Below, one piece after another: positions 35,869 through 45,517 of a stretch of 64,000 nt of DNA. The DNA is from Phenylobacterium sp. (GTDB taxonomy: Bacteria > Pseudomonadota > Alphaproteobacteria > Caulobacterales > Caulobacteraceae), in contig NZ_SSMX01000004.1 of the NCBI RefSeq assembly GCF_004799515.1, positions 180,824-244,823 of the forward strand. Reading direction: 5' to 3'. Numbering within the stretch: position 1 is the first letter of the stretch; every line of letters starts with the position of its first letter. A model generated the notes under the pieces. That model was not told the DNA's origin. It ran no database searches and worked only from the letters and a program-made list of their open reading frames with translations. The position numbers and the translations under genes were made by a program.

Positions 35869-37461
35869 TCACTTGTCCAGGCGCAGCGGAGCGATGCTTA
35901 GCTTGCGCGCATTCCGCTCGCCCTGCTTCTCGGTGCCGATGACCGAGGCCGTGACCGCGCCCGGCGCGACCCCGTCTTCCACCCAGGCCATCAGCGGCGA
36001 CAGGAAGTCGACGCGGTCCCGGCCAAAGCCCTTGTTGCCGCAGTGGTAGACGCCCGGGATCATGTAGACGCGCATGAACTCGTCCGTCGCCCTGGGCCCC
36101 ATGGTCGCGCGCACCGACTGGTAATAGGCGACCGTGCTCATCGGCGGCACGCTCTCGTCCGCCCAGGGATGCCACATGATCAGCTTGCCGCCGCGGGCCT
36201 TGAAGGCGTCCATCTTCGGGTCGACCGAGTTCAACTCGCCGCCCAGTTCGCGAAGGTAGATCGCCTTCTGTTCTAGGGTCTGCGGCATGTCCCAGACGTT
36301 CAGGTCGTCCACCGGCTTGCGGGAGGTGAGGAAGGTGACAAGGCCTTTGACGAACAGGTCCGCGCCGTCGATCTGCGCGTTCCAGCCGAGTTCGGAGCCG
36401 TAGGGATAGGGGAAGTAGATTTCGTGCCCCGCCGCGTCGTGCGGGCCGCGATAGAGTTCCTTCATGTGCATGACCTGATCGGGCGTCAGGCACCCCGGGC
36501 CGGGCTTGCGGTCGCAGCCGACCTTAGCCGCATCGTAGTGGCAGGTCCGGGGATCCTCGATGAGCCCTTCGAACTGGCCGCTGCGCGCGGCGCACTCCTC
36601 CATCACGCCCTTGTGGAGGGTCGCGACCTGCTCGTCGGTCAGGAGCTTCGTGCCGTCCCGCTTCAGCAGATGCTGGACCCGCCAGGCGTCGAACTGGGCG
36701 TTCTGGGTGATCAGGTCGAGACCAGCCGAACCGGAGATCACGCCGTCGAAGTCTTCGGGATGGCGCTGCGGCGACATCATCGCTTCACGCCCGCCGTCCG
36801 AGCAGCCGCTGAAGTAGGAATAGGCCGGCGGGGCTCCGTAGTATTTCTTCATGATCGCCTTGGCGAAGACCGCGGTCACATGCACGGCCCGGTCGGCATA
36901 GTCTTTCAGGCCCGCCGGATTGTTCGCCGCGAAGATCCCATCGGACGAGGTCCACAGGGAGTTCTCCGAGCCGTAGGAGGTGTGCCCGAGGTCCGTCGAC
37001 ACCTGGGCGATCTGGCCATTCTCGATCTCCGGGCACCCCGTCGCGGCGACGGCGCGGACGCGGAGATAGCCGCAGAAACCGCCGCAGCCGTTGAAGAACA
37101 TTCGCTGCGTCCAGGCCGTCATCGGCAGGTGCATCTCGAAGGCGACCTGGGGCGCGATATGGCCCTTGATCAGGCAGTAGGGGCTGGCGACCGCCACACC
37201 GGCGCTGCCGTCCCCGGCGTCGGCCGTCACCGGCTTGGCGTACATGACGCGGCCATAGTCGTCCCCCACCTTGAACAGCATGTTGCCCAGGGCCGTGCAG
37301 TCCATGACCGGCTTCATCACCGGCAGGTCCTTCGCCTGGGCCGGCGCTGCGCTCATCGCCGACAGGCCGGCGGCGACGGCGATCGCCAAGAGCCAAGCCA
37401 GCGCCCGTCGCGCGCGTGTCTTCATCGCGGTGAAGCTGAGCCGTCCTTCGACTACAGGCAT
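35869..37461 (-). CDS. Tannase/feruloyl esterase family protein
   Basis: 530 residues. Sec signal about residues 13-50 (RARRALAWLLAIAVAAGLSAMSAAPAQA). Hallmarks: FNGCGGFCGY, nucleophile Ser in YFSGCSDGGREAMM, the paired CxxH/HCGN cysteines (CS-D-HC motif), and acid-His region IPGVYHCGNKGFG. Hydrolyses aromatic or other esters in the periplasm. ATG 37461 has GGGAGA upstream. Possible shared control with the carboxylesterase through the LysR boxes at 37745 and 39470. Confidence 0.92.
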   Translation of the reverse strand: MPVVEGRLSFTAMKTRARRALAWLLAIAVAAGLSAMSAAPAQAKDLPVMKPVMDCTALGNMLFKVGDDYGRVMYAKPVTADAGDGSAGVAVASPYCLIKGHIAPQVAFEMHLPMTAWTQRMFFNGCGGFCGYLRVRAVAATGCPEIENGQIAQVSTDLGHTSYGSENSLWTSSDGIFAANNPAGLKDYADRAVHVTAVFAKAIMKKYYGAPPAYSYFSGCSDGGREAMMSPQRHPEDFDGVISGSAGLDLITQNAQFDAWRVQHLLKRDGTKLLTDEQVATLHKGVMEECAARSGQFEGLIEDPRTCHYDAAKVGCDRKPGPGCLTPDQVMHMKELYRGPHDAAGHEIYFPYPYGSELGWNAQIDGADLFVKGLVTFLTSRKPVDDLNVWDMPQTLEQKAIYLRELGGELNSVDPKMDAFKARGGKLIMWHPWADESVPPMSTVAYYQSVRATMGPRATDEFMRVYMIPGVYHCGNKGFGRDRVDFLSPLMAWVEDGVAPGAVTASVIGTEKQGERNARKLSIAPLRLDK

Positions 37462-37787
37462 GTGATTGTCTCCCTGCCAGGCGCGCCCAATGCGGCCTCG
37501 ATCAGACTCGAGCTCTGGGCGGTCAAGGTTGTCGCGATCCTGACGGCGCGGGGGCTTTGCCAAGGGCGACACCCCGTGCGCCACCGGGACCGCGACGCGC
37601 CCCCTGTCACCGAACGCCTCGCCACCGCACCTCAGGTGCGCGGTCGCAGCGCTCTCCAACGCGGCGTTCGCCCCAAGACCTTCGTCCTGAAGGGTGACTG
37701 TCGGTCGTCCCGCAAGGGCGCACCACCGACGAAACCGGCTGCGCGGTATGAAGCTGGAACATATCCGGCGCCGCGGCGCAGGGGGTC
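37462..37787. promoter_or_regulatory. Gap with LysR box, upstream of tannase gene
   Basis: This 326-bp gap has no gene. It holds GACGAAA (37728-37734), 10 bases, GGTATG-N9-CATATC (37745-37765), a LysR-type T-N11-A box. The same 38-bp layout recurs at 39453-39490 and 52685-52722. It is about 270-300 bp from the tannase-family start. Confidence 0.55.
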
Positions 37788-39365
37788 TCAGGCCTGGGCG
37801 AAGATCAGGCGTTCCTCACGCCCGGGGTCATCGACGCTCCGCGAGGCGACGTCAAAGACCATGGTCGTCCGCGAGGACGGCGTGTAGGCCCGCCATCCCG
37901 GATCGCCGGTCTTGGCGAAGCGCAGCCAGGCGTCGCTCATGGCATCCGCGACCTTCTGGGCTTCCGGCGCCCCGTCCCCGACGAGCGAAGCCGCGCGGCC
38001 GACATTGTCGAACACCAACGGGACATCCAGCGAGTGCATGGCCCGAAATTTCCCACCCTCGGCGGGCGTCCCCCAGGCCTCCTGGTACATGAAGACCGGC
38101 GCCCCGCCCTGCGCCGCCTTGCGCTCGGCCTGGATGATGGCGTTGCGGCGCATGCCGACCTCCGTCGTGGCCGAGAAAAACACGTCCGTCGGCGTAAACT
38201 GCGGATGCGCCTGTCGGTAGGCGGCGACCACCGCCTCGGCCTGCAGACCCCTTGGGGTGAGGCTCGGCTGCAGGCGCGCCGGCAGGGCGTCCCAGGTGAG
38301 GGCAAAGAGCGATGGGTCGCTCTGTCCGACCAAGCCGCGCGTCTCATCCTTCATGGTGCCGACCAGCAGCGGCACGTCCTTGGACAACTCGGGCGCGCCG
38401 GGCGTCCAGGGCTGTCGGGCCAGCGACCGGCCATCCACCACGGGACCGCCGTTGGCGCCGGCACGATAGGTGGCCGCCAGCACCCGGTCGGTCGGCGCCG
38501 CAGCCAACGCCTCGACCTGGTCTGGCCGCAAATCGAGCGCCGCCATGAGTTTGCGCGTGGTCGCCAAGGCCTCGTCGGGAGTCCGGACCATCAGCGTCGA
38601 CCCGCTCTGCACGATCGCCCGCCGGAACAGGCCTTGCGCCGCGGACATGGCCATCAACACGGAAATCTTGAAGCCGCCGCCGCTCTCGCCGAACAGGGTG
38701 ACCCGGTTGGGGTCGCCGCCGAAGGCGGCGATGTTCTCCCGCACCCATTTGAGCGCGAGGACGATGTCCAGGTTGCCGACGTTGCCGGCGTCTGCATAGC
38801 GCGCGCCGCCAGCGTCGCCGAAATAGGTGTAGCCGAACGCGTTGAGCCGATGGTTCACGGTCACCACGACAACATCGCCCCGCGCCGCCAGCCGCGCCCC
38901 ATCGTAGAGACCGTCTGAGCCGGAGCCGTGAGCGAAGCCGCCCCCGTGCAGCCAGACCATGACCGGCCGCTTTTCGCGGCGGTCCGGACTGCGTGTCCAG
39001 ACATTCAGGAATAAGCAGTCTTCGCTGGTCGGCCAGGGAAAGGTCCAGGACGCCCAGATGCCTCCATCGGCGGTGCGATGCTGCGGCGCAGACCGGCCGA
39101 ACTCGTGCGCGTCGCGAACCCCGGACCAGGGCGCGCCCGGCTCCGGCCGCTCGAAGCGGTGCGTCGGGGCGCCGTATCGCAGCCCCCTGAACACAGCCAC
39201 GCCGGCGTCAATCACGCCGCGCACCTTGCCGGCCATGGTTTCGACGACAGGTTCGTGCGCGCCGCTGGCGGCGGAGCGCGCGGAGGTGGCGGCGCCCGCG
39301 AGCGCGGCCGCACCCAAGAGCAGCTGGCGGCGCGCCAGGGCGGGACTGCGATGCGAATGGGCCAT
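37788..39365 (-). CDS. Type B carboxylesterase, Tat/Sec exported
   Basis: 525 residues. N-terminus RSPALARRQLLLGAAALAGAATSARS is a Tat-like signal. Type B carboxylesterase: EDCLFLNVW, GGGFAHGSG (oxyanion), nucleophile in LFGESGGGFKISV, and C-terminal RAMHSLDVPLVFDN with the catalytic His. Cleaves carboxylic esters in the periplasm. ATG 39365; the upstream extension to 39788 lacks family similarity. Last gene of a long minus-strand run after the ABC importer, yet with a LysR box 90-125 bp upstream. Confidence 0.93.
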   Translation of the reverse strand: MAHSHRSPALARRQLLLGAAALAGAATSARSAASGAHEPVVETMAGKVRGVIDAGVAVFRGLRYGAPTHRFERPEPGAPWSGVRDAHEFGRSAPQHRTADGGIWASWTFPWPTSEDCLFLNVWTRSPDRREKRPVMVWLHGGGFAHGSGSDGLYDGARLAARGDVVVVTVNHRLNAFGYTYFGDAGGARYADAGNVGNLDIVLALKWVRENIAAFGGDPNRVTLFGESGGGFKISVLMAMSAAQGLFRRAIVQSGSTLMVRTPDEALATTRKLMAALDLRPDQVEALAAAPTDRVLAATYRAGANGGPVVDGRSLARQPWTPGAPELSKDVPLLVGTMKDETRGLVGQSDPSLFALTWDALPARLQPSLTPRGLQAEAVVAAYRQAHPQFTPTDVFFSATTEVGMRRNAIIQAERKAAQGGAPVFMYQEAWGTPAEGGKFRAMHSLDVPLVFDNVGRAASLVGDGAPEAQKVADAMSDAWLRFAKTGDPGWRAYTPSSRTTMVFDVASRSVDDPGREERLIFAQA

Positions 39366-39452
39366 CTCGACAATCCCGCGCCGCGCGGCGGCCGGAGTTC
39401 CGGACACCTGCCGAAGCGGCGATCCTGCGGGCACGCGGAGGGCCCCGCCAGT

Positions 39453-39490
39453 GACGAAAACGGCCGCTGGATATGCGACCGCGGCATACC
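39453..39490. promoter_or_regulatory. LysR box upstream of carboxylesterase
   Basis: GACGAAA (39453-39459), exactly 10 bases, then GATATG-N9-CATACC (39470-39490). The palindrome gives the T-N11-A spacing expected of LysR regulators. Confidence 0.6.
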
Positions 39491-39514
39491 CGCCGGAGTG
39501 GGTTCTGTAAGGTA

Positions 39515-40381
39515 TCAGGCGGCCGCGAGCCGCCGGACGCGGCGCTGAACCACGCCGTTCAGCAGCGCGGTCAGCGCGAGGGTGACCACTATCAGGACGA
39601 CCGCCAAAACGGCGCCGACCGGCCAGTTGTTCTCGACGATGATTTCGTCGGCGATCGCCGGCGCCATCATGCGAAAGCGCGGGCCGCCCAGCAGCACCGG
39701 CGTCGCATACGCGTTCATGGCGAGGATGAACGACAGCGTAGACGCCGCCAGGAGCCCCGGCGCCATCAATGGGAGGGTCACCAGCCACCAGGTCCGGAAG
39801 GGCGCGGCGCCGAGACTGCGCGAAGCTTCTTCGATCGACGGATCGATCTGCTCGATAACGCTCTGCAGGGTCAGGATGACATAGGGCAGGTTCACCGCCG
39901 TGCCGCCGACCAGCACGGCGGCGGTGGAATACATCAGATGGTCCGCACTATGCACGCCCACCTGAGAGGCCAGGCTGTCGACCACGCCACCCTTGCTGAA
40001 GGCCAACATCCAACCCAGAGCGCGCACGGCATTGCCGACGAACAGCGGCAGGATGATCGCCAGCCAGAACAGGCTCTTGAAACGCGACCGGCTGCGCGCC
40101 AGGAACTGAGCCGTGGGGAAGGCGAAGACCAGGGCAAGCGCGGTGGTGCCGGCCGCGATCTTCACGGTGTTCCACAGGGTGCCCATGTAGAACCCGTCGG
40201 TGAGAACGGCGGCGTAGTGACCAAGGGTGATCCCCTCGAAGTCATTGTCGAGCGGCGTCCCCTTATACAGGCTGAGCCCGGTCAGCAGGATCAGGGGGAT
40301 CACCAGGAAGATCACGGTCACGGCCAGCGCCGGCCCCAGGAGGCCCGCTGCGGTGAGCGGGCTGCGGTTGTTCACGGCCAT
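39515..40381 (-). CDS. ABC transporter permease (PotB/AfuB type)
   Basis: 288 residues with about six membrane segments and the EAA-type loop IEEASRSLGAAPFRTWWLVTLPLMAPG characteristic of binding-protein-dependent importers. N-terminal SPLTAAGLLGPALAVTVIFLVIPL is the first segment. Pairs with the second permease, the ATPase and binding protein in one operon; the family imports polyamines, iron or similar small cations or amino-acid derivatives. Confidence 0.93.
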   Translation of the reverse strand: MAVNNRSPLTAAGLLGPALAVTVIFLVIPLILLTGLSLYKGTPLDNDFEGITLGHYAAVLTDGFYMGTLWNTVKIAAGTTALALVFAFPTAQFLARSRSRFKSLFWLAIILPLFVGNAVRALGWMLAFSKGGVVDSLASQVGVHSADHLMYSTAAVLVGGTAVNLPYVILTLQSVIEQIDPSIEEASRSLGAAPFRTWWLVTLPLMAPGLLAASTLSFILAMNAYATPVLLGGPRFRMMAPAIADEIIVENNWPVGAVLAVVLIVVTLALTALLNGVVQRRVRRLAAA

Positions 40382-40403
40382 GTTGCGCTCGCCCCCTCCC
40401 TCG

Positions 40404-41450
40404 CTAGGCCTTGAAGGCCCGGTCCCACCAGGTCTTCAGGCTGGCGTCGTTTCGGTAGAGATAGTCCTCGTCCAGCGGCAAGATCTTCGCGGACGACGGA
40501 AGTTGCAGCTGACGGCGGATCGGCTCGGCGATGGCCGCCAGTCCGCTGGTCGTGGGCGGCGCCGACCACATGTGGGACGAGTAGCCGGCCTGCGCGCCAT
40601 CGCTGAGCGCAGCGTTGAGGAATTCATAAGCCGCGCCCGGATTGCGGGCGTTCTTCGGAATCCCGAACCCCCACCAGTCCAGAACCGAGCCTTCCTCAGG
40701 ATAGGCAATCTCGATCGGAACCCCGGCGTTTCGCCACATAAGGCCGCGCGACAGGGTCCCGACGCCGACCCAGCATTCTCCCGTCTGCAGCGCTTGGCCG
40801 AGGTTCGACCATTCCGGATAGATGCGGACGCCGGCGCGCTTCAGTTCGAGGAGTTTCGCCTTGCCCGGCTCGTAGTCGCTCAGGCTTCCGCCGCCCACCA
40901 GGGCCGCCATCGCGATCACCGCAGCATACTGCGGGTCGATGACCCCGATCTTGTTGCCGAAGGCCGGGTTCCACAGGTCCGCGTAAGACCGTGGCCGCCG
41001 GGCCACCTTTGCGGGATTGTAGAGGATGACCCGCGGCGTGCAGGTCATCGGGACGGCGTAGGTCGTCCTCAGCGCCGGGATGATGTCGCGGTAGAACCCC
41101 AGCCGCGCGAGGTCCAGCTCGGCCAGCAGGTGACGTTTCGACATCTCGTAGAGCACCGAGGCCTGATCGTGGACGACATCGTAGGTTCCGTGCGCCAGTC
41201 GCCGTTCCGCCAGAAGCTTCAGCTTCCGAGGTCCGTCGAAGGACGACTCAAAAGCCGTGCGGATCCCCTTCGGCTTCAGCAGGGGCTCGATGGCATAGGC
41301 CTCGAGATATTTCTTCGTGTCGCCGCCGTAGCTCGAGAGCACAAACCGGCGGCTGTCGTCGGCATTGCAGCCGCTTTCCCCGACGCCGGCCGCCAGGGCT
41401 GCGGCAAGCATCGCGCCGAACCCGCGCCGGCTGGGCGCTCCAGCCGTCAA
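40404..41450 (-). CDS. ABC transporter substrate-binding protein (polyamine/iron type)
   Basis: About 348 residues, extracellular solute-binding family 1. N-terminal Tat-like APSRRGFGAMLAAALAAGVGESGC signal, Cys possibly lipidated, though the lipobox is poor. Core features: YGGDTKKYLEAYAIEPLLKPKGI, WNPAFGNKIGVIDPQYAAV and NAGVPIEIAYPEEGSVLDWWGFGIPKNARNP, as in putrescine/spermidine or Fe3+ binders. GAGGAG lies 8 bp before TTG 41450; ATG 41489 or GTG 41501 (overlapping the ATPase gene) are alternatives. The ligand is unknown. Confidence 0.9.
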   Translation of the reverse strand: MTAGAPSRRGFGAMLAAALAAGVGESGCNADDSRRFVLSSYGGDTKKYLEAYAIEPLLKPKGIRTAFESSFDGPRKLKLLAERRLAHGTYDVVHDQASVLYEMSKRHLLAELDLARLGFYRDIIPALRTTYAVPMTCTPRVILYNPAKVARRPRSYADLWNPAFGNKIGVIDPQYAAVIAMAALVGGGSLSDYEPGKAKLLELKRAGVRIYPEWSNLGQALQTGECWVGVGTLSRGLMWRNAGVPIEIAYPEEGSVLDWWGFGIPKNARNPGAAYEFLNAALSDGAQAGYSSHMWSAPPTTSGLAAIAEPIRRQLQLPSSAKILPLDEDYLYRNDASLKTWWDRAFKA

Positions 41451-41472
41451 GGCGCGCGCTCCTCGGCGCCCA

Positions 41473-42537
41473 TCATCGGACGATCGCATAGGCGGCGTCA
41501 CGGGCGATCTCGGCGAACACTCTGGAGCGGGGCGCCAGCGAGAGCCGGACCGCCAGGTCCGCGTGCACGGCGGCCGTGATCAGGTCTCCGCCGGACAAGC
41601 GCAGGCTCACTTCGCAGACCGGACCGAGATAGGTCAGATGTTCCACTTCGGCGGACAGGACCCCGCTGCGGCCGCGCGGCGGGGCGCCGTGCAGCGCCAC
41701 CGACTCCGGGCGGATCACCAAGGTGTCGGCGCCCTCCGACGCGCATCGGCAGGACAGCTGCAGGCCCGCCGCCGTCGTGAAGGCGACTTCCGCGCCTGTC
41801 CCTGCGGTCCGGCCATGCAGGAAGCTGGCGCGGCCGATGAAGCCTGCGACGAAGATATTGGCGGGGTCGCGGTACACCGCCTGGGGCGCGCCGATCTGCT
41901 GCACCCGCCCCTGGCTCATCACCACCACGCGGTCCGCGAGGCTGAGCGCCTCGTCCTGGTCGTGAGTGACCATGATCGTGGTGATGCCGAGCTGCCGCTG
42001 CAGGGCGTGGATCTCCCGGCGCACGTCGAGCCTGAGCTTCGCGTCGAGGTTCGACAGCGGCTCGTCCAGAAGCAGCACGGACGGCTCGATGGCGAGCGCC
42101 CGTGCGATGGCGACCCTTTGCTTCTGGCCGCCCGACAGCTGGTTCGGCAGCCGGCTCGCCAGTGCGTCTAGCTGGACAAGCGCCAAGGCGCGTCGGGTCC
42201 GAGCCTCGACCTCGGCCTTGGGCAGCTTCCGGCGGCGAAGCCCGAAGGCGACGTTCTCGAAAACGTCCAGATGCGGGAAGACCGCATAGTTCTGAAAGAC
42301 CACGCCGAGATTACGCCGGTGTGGCGGCACGGCCGTCACGTCGGCGCCATCGATCCGGATCGCGCCCTGCGTGGGCGGGACGAAGCCGGCGATCATTCGC
42401 AGGATCGTCGTCTTACCGCAGCCCGATGGTCCCACAAAGACGATGAACTCCCCCTCATTCACCGCGATGGAGAAGTCATCAACCGCGACGAAATCGCCGT
42501 AGCGCTTCGTCAGCGAGGTAAGCTCCAGTCGCGCCAC
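41473..42537 (-). CDS. ABC transporter ATPase (PotA/FbpC type)
   Basis: 354 residues. Walker A GPSGCGKTT, Q-loop VVFQNYAVFPHL, signature LSGGQKQRVAIARALA, Walker B VLLLDEPLSNLD, H-loop MVTHDQDEA; the C-terminal TOBE-like domain (about 270-350) is typical of polyamine and iron importers. GTG 42537 begins 2 bp after the permease gene. Confidence 0.96.
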   Translation of the reverse strand: MARLELTSLTKRYGDFVAVDDFSIAVNEGEFIVFVGPSGCGKTTILRMIAGFVPPTQGAIRIDGADVTAVPPHRRNLGVVFQNYAVFPHLDVFENVAFGLRRRKLPKAEVEARTRRALALVQLDALASRLPNQLSGGQKQRVAIARALAIEPSVLLLDEPLSNLDAKLRLDVRREIHALQRQLGITTIMVTHDQDEALSLADRVVVMSQGRVQQIGAPQAVYRDPANIFVAGFIGRASFLHGRTAGTGAEVAFTTAAGLQLSCRCASEGADTLVIRPESVALHGAPPRGRSGVLSAEVEHLTYLGPVCEVSLRLSGGDLITAAVHADLAVRLSLAPRSRVFAEIARDAAYAIVR

Positions 42538-42538
42538 G

Positions 42539-43387
42539 TCAGACCACCTTGGTCAGCTTGACGAAGCGGTCGCACACCAGCAGCGCGGCGGTGATGATCG
42601 CGATCTGCACCACCGAAACCGCCGCGACTGTCGGATCGACCTTGAACTGCAGGTACTGAAGGATCGCGATCGGCAAGGTCGTGCGGCCCGGCGCGACAAG
42701 GAACAGCGACAGTTCAATATTGCCGAAGCTGGCGACGAAGCTGAACAGCGCCGCCGCCACGACGCCGCTGCGGATCAGCGGCAGCGTGACGAGCCCGACC
42801 GCGCCGGCCGGTGTCGCGCCCAGCGAGGCCGCGGCTTCCTCGATCGATGGGTCGACCCCTTCGAGATTGGCCAGCAGCAGGCGCACCGCCCACGGGATCG
42901 TCAGCAGGACATGGGCCAGGCAAAGCGTCCAAAAGGACCCCGCGACTGACCAGCTCGTCACGAGTTCCACCACGATGAGGCTTACGTAGATCCCCGCCCC
43001 CACAACGATCGTCGGCACGATCAATGGGGCGGTCAAAAGCTGGACGGCGGCCTGTCCCCAGGCTGACGTGCTTCGGCGCAGCGCCAGAGTGGCCGGAATC
43101 GACACCGCAAGGCCGATCGCCGTGGCGACGAGGGCGACCTGCAAGCTCAGCAGGAAACCGTCGGAAAATTCCGGGTTCTCGAAGGCGCTCTGGAACCACC
43201 GCAGAGTATATCCCCGGGGCGGGACGTAGGGGATCTCGTTCTCAAAGAGGCTCAGCCATACCACTAGAGCCAGTGGCGCCAGGACAAAGAGGAACCCTAG
43301 CGCCGCCCAGAGCCGCACGAGGACGTGCAGCGTTCGGTCGCCCAGCGAGGCCAGGCGTTCCCGGGCTTGGGCGGTCTTGCCTCTCAT
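42539..43387 (-). CDS. ABC transporter permease (PotC type)
   Basis: 282 residues, six membrane segments, with an EAA loop SIEEAAASLGATPAGAVGLVTLPLI. Signal-like start LWAALGFLFVLAPLALVVWLS. Forms the second half of the importer channel; it begins 3 bp past the asparaginase-type gene end. Confidence 0.93.
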   Translation of the reverse strand: MRGKTAQARERLASLGDRTLHVLVRLWAALGFLFVLAPLALVVWLSLFENEIPYVPPRGYTLRWFQSAFENPEFSDGFLLSLQVALVATAIGLAVSIPATLALRRSTSAWGQAAVQLLTAPLIVPTIVVGAGIYVSLIVVELVTSWSVAGSFWTLCLAHVLLTIPWAVRLLLANLEGVDPSIEEAAASLGATPAGAVGLVTLPLIRSGVVAAALFSFVASFGNIELSLFLVAPGRTTLPIAILQYLQFKVDPTVAAVSVVQIAIITAALLVCDRFVKLTKVV

Positions 43388-43389
43388 GC

Positions 43390-44364
43390 CTAGAGCTGCT
43401 TCCCGAACTTGAACGCCGCGGTCTCGCGCGGGTTGGCGGCGCTGGCCAGCGGCCGGATTTCAGCGGGGCGCACGACCGGTTCGGGCAAGCTGTCTGTCCA
43501 GAGCCAGTAACTGTTTTCGATGCCGTTCACGGCCACGACCTCGTGGTTGCCCTTCGTGTCGATGGCGTGGATCGTGATCCGGCTGATCAGCCCGCCCTTG
43601 AGCGCTTCCATGTCGCTGGCCGCCTCGTGGACGGCTTCCTCCACGGTCATGCCCATCTTCATATAGAGGACGACCGAGCGCGCTGCGCCGGTGCGGATGC
43701 TCATCTCGCCCGCCCCGGTGCAAGCCGCCGCCCCGTAGCGGGAATCCGCATAGGACCCGGCGCCAATGATCGGGCAATCGCCCAGGCGTCCGGGATATTT
43801 CCAGCCCCAGCCGGAGGTGCTGGTGCCCACACAGATGCTGCCGTTTTTGTCCTGCACCAGGAACACGGTGGTGTCCTTGCCGATCTCCGGATCGATCGCA
43901 TGCCGGCAGAGGGGCGCCAACGGGACGTTCGGCCAGTTGCGCTTGTCTTCATCACTGACTTCCTTGGCGTACCAATTGTCCCAGGCGGCTTTTGCGTGCG
44001 GCAGGAGCGTCTCGCCGGCCTCAGCGCCGACCTCCTTAGCGAACAGGCGCGCGCCCTCATCGACCAGGATTTCGTGCGGCAGGAGTTCCATCATCTTCCG
44101 AGCCACCGTGAAGGGATGGAGATAGCCCTTAAGGGAGGCGATCGCCGCCGTGCGCAGGGTGTCACCGTCCATCATCGAGGCGTCGAGTTCCACCTCGCCC
44201 AGCAGGTTCGGCCAGCCGCCTCGCCCGACCGTGTAGACGGTCTCGTTGTCTTCGATGAGGCGAATACCGGCCTCGATGGCGTCGAGCGCCGGAACCCCCT
44301 CGGCCAATAGCCGCGCGGTCGTGGGCACGCCGTGGGTGCCCTCATTGTTCGTCACCAGGATCAT
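43390..44364 (-). CDS. Ntn-type asparaginase / N4-(GlcNAc)-asparaginase family
   Basis: 324 residues. Family sequence: GVPALDAIEAGIRLIEDNETVYTVGRGG, DASMMDG, then DTTVFLVQDKNGSICVGTSTSGWGWKYPGRLGDCPIIGAGSYAD, where a Thr of DTT is the expected autocleaved nucleophile. The enzyme hydrolyses beta-aspartyl or glycosyl-asparagine bonds. ATG 44364 has GGAAGG upstream. Located in the ABC importer operon, it may process the imported substrate; no signal peptide is seen, so it works in the cytoplasm. Confidence 0.88.
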   Translation of the reverse strand: MILVTNNEGTHGVPTTARLLAEGVPALDAIEAGIRLIEDNETVYTVGRGGWPNLLGEVELDASMMDGDTLRTAAIASLKGYLHPFTVARKMMELLPHEILVDEGARLFAKEVGAEAGETLLPHAKAAWDNWYAKEVSDEDKRNWPNVPLAPLCRHAIDPEIGKDTTVFLVQDKNGSICVGTSTSGWGWKYPGRLGDCPIIGAGSYADSRYGAAACTGAGEMSIRTGAARSVVLYMKMGMTVEEAVHEAASDMEALKGGLISRITIHAIDTKGNHEVVAVNGIENSYWLWTDSLPEPVVRPAEIRPLASAANPRETAAFKFGKQL

Positions 44365-44471
44365 GTCGCGTCACCTTCCAATCAGACTAGGCCGTCGGCG
44401 TTCGCCGCGGCGATGGTGTTTCCGGCTGAAGCCGCAGGCGGTCCACGCGCGTCGATCGCCCCACTCGGCGC

Positions 44472-45446
44472 CTAGGTCGCCGGCTCCAGGGCGGCGGCGC
44501 GGGACGTCGCAGCCGGGCCTTTCCAGGTCCGCCGCCAGGCATCGAAAAGATCGAGCTGCGATCGGGCATAGTGCTTCTGGCTGGGGCTCAGCAGGTCGGT
44601 GGCGTTGAAGTGCCGCCGGTATTCGGCCTCGCCACGCAGCTCGAGGAGGAACTTGTAGTAGAGGACCAGGTCGGCGCCCTCGTCGAACCGGCTCAACGCC
44701 ATGAGCGCGGCTTCATATTCCACGGCCGCGCTGCGGGCGGTAGCGTCACCCGCCGCCGCCCGCTCGCACAGGGCCACGAATTCCAGGACTTCATTCGGCA
44801 GGACATTGCCGATGCCGGTGATCGCGCCCTGCGCCCCGCAATTGACGAAGCCATGAAAGACCATGGTGTCGACACCCACCATCAGCGAGAGGTCCGCCGA
44901 CTGGCCGGTGATATGCTCGGCGGCATAGCTGAGCGCCGCGGCCCCGCCGAATTCCTTGAAGCCCACCAGGTGGCTATGGCGGACCCGCAGTTGGAAGAAG
45001 AGGTCCGCGCGCGTCTCGAAGCCGTAGTACGGGCTGTTGTAGATGACGCTCGGAAGATCCTCCGCCGCCTCAAGGACGGCGTCGAAGTGTCCAAACTGCG
45101 CGGGCTGCGCCGACACCCGCGACAGCAGGCGCGGAATCATCATCAAGCCCTTGGCGCCCACCGCCTTGGCGTGCGCTGCGAGTTCCACCGCTTGCTTGGT
45201 GCTCTGCGCGCCGGTGCCGACAATCACCGGCAAGCCGGCTTCGACGAGACGCTCCACGCCCATCATCCGCTCGCCATAGGTGAGCAGTGGCCAATCGCCC
45301 ATCGATCCGCAGTAGATCAGACCCGACATGCCTGCGTCGACCAACGCGCGGCCCTTGCGCACCAGCGCGTCGAAATCCGGCGATCCGTCCTCGCCGCACG
45401 GCGTCATCAGCGCGGGCATGACGCCCTGGAAAACCTCTGCACCCAT
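44472..45446 (-). CDS. DapA-family aldolase/lyase
   Basis: 324 residues, TIM barrel of the dihydrodipicolinate synthase family. Schiff-base Lys164 in VGFKEFGG and Tyr136 in VIYNSPYYG are present. The DHDPS signature GTTGE is replaced by GSMGD (residues 47-51), so it is not a normal lysine-biosynthesis enzyme; a deaminase or dehydratase of a cyclic imino acid or keto-acid lyase is likelier. ATG 45446 follows GGAGA. Sits between the enolase-superfamily gene and the importer, pointing to catabolism. Confidence 0.88.
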   Translation of the reverse strand: MGAEVFQGVMPALMTPCGEDGSPDFDALVRKGRALVDAGMSGLIYCGSMGDWPLLTYGERMMGVERLVEAGLPVIVGTGAQSTKQAVELAAHAKAVGAKGLMMIPRLLSRVSAQPAQFGHFDAVLEAAEDLPSVIYNSPYYGFETRADLFFQLRVRHSHLVGFKEFGGAAALSYAAEHITGQSADLSLMVGVDTMVFHGFVNCGAQGAITGIGNVLPNEVLEFVALCERAAAGDATARSAAVEYEAALMALSRFDEGADLVLYYKFLLELRGEAEYRRHFNATDLLSPSQKHYARSQLDLFDAWRRTWKGPAATSRAAALEPAT

Positions 45447-45517
45447 GTCCTGTCTCCTATGTCTCGATGGCTGAATGGCGACCGTTCCGCCTCTCCGGTG
45501 GCCTTGGGGGCGACGCG

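Noticed and set aside
36424..37887. 487-codon plus-strand frame over the tannase gene
   Set aside because: Shadow of GC-rich codon use; no domain features and it covers the LysR-box gap.
43024..44310. 428-codon plus-strand frame over permease and Ntn hydrolase genes
   Set aside because: No recognisable features and contradicts two well-supported genes.
44860..44885. ACCATGGTGTCGACACC in the DapA-family gene resembling the FixJ-type site
   Set aside because: Lies inside coding sequence without the TTTGGAC flank or a promoter position.
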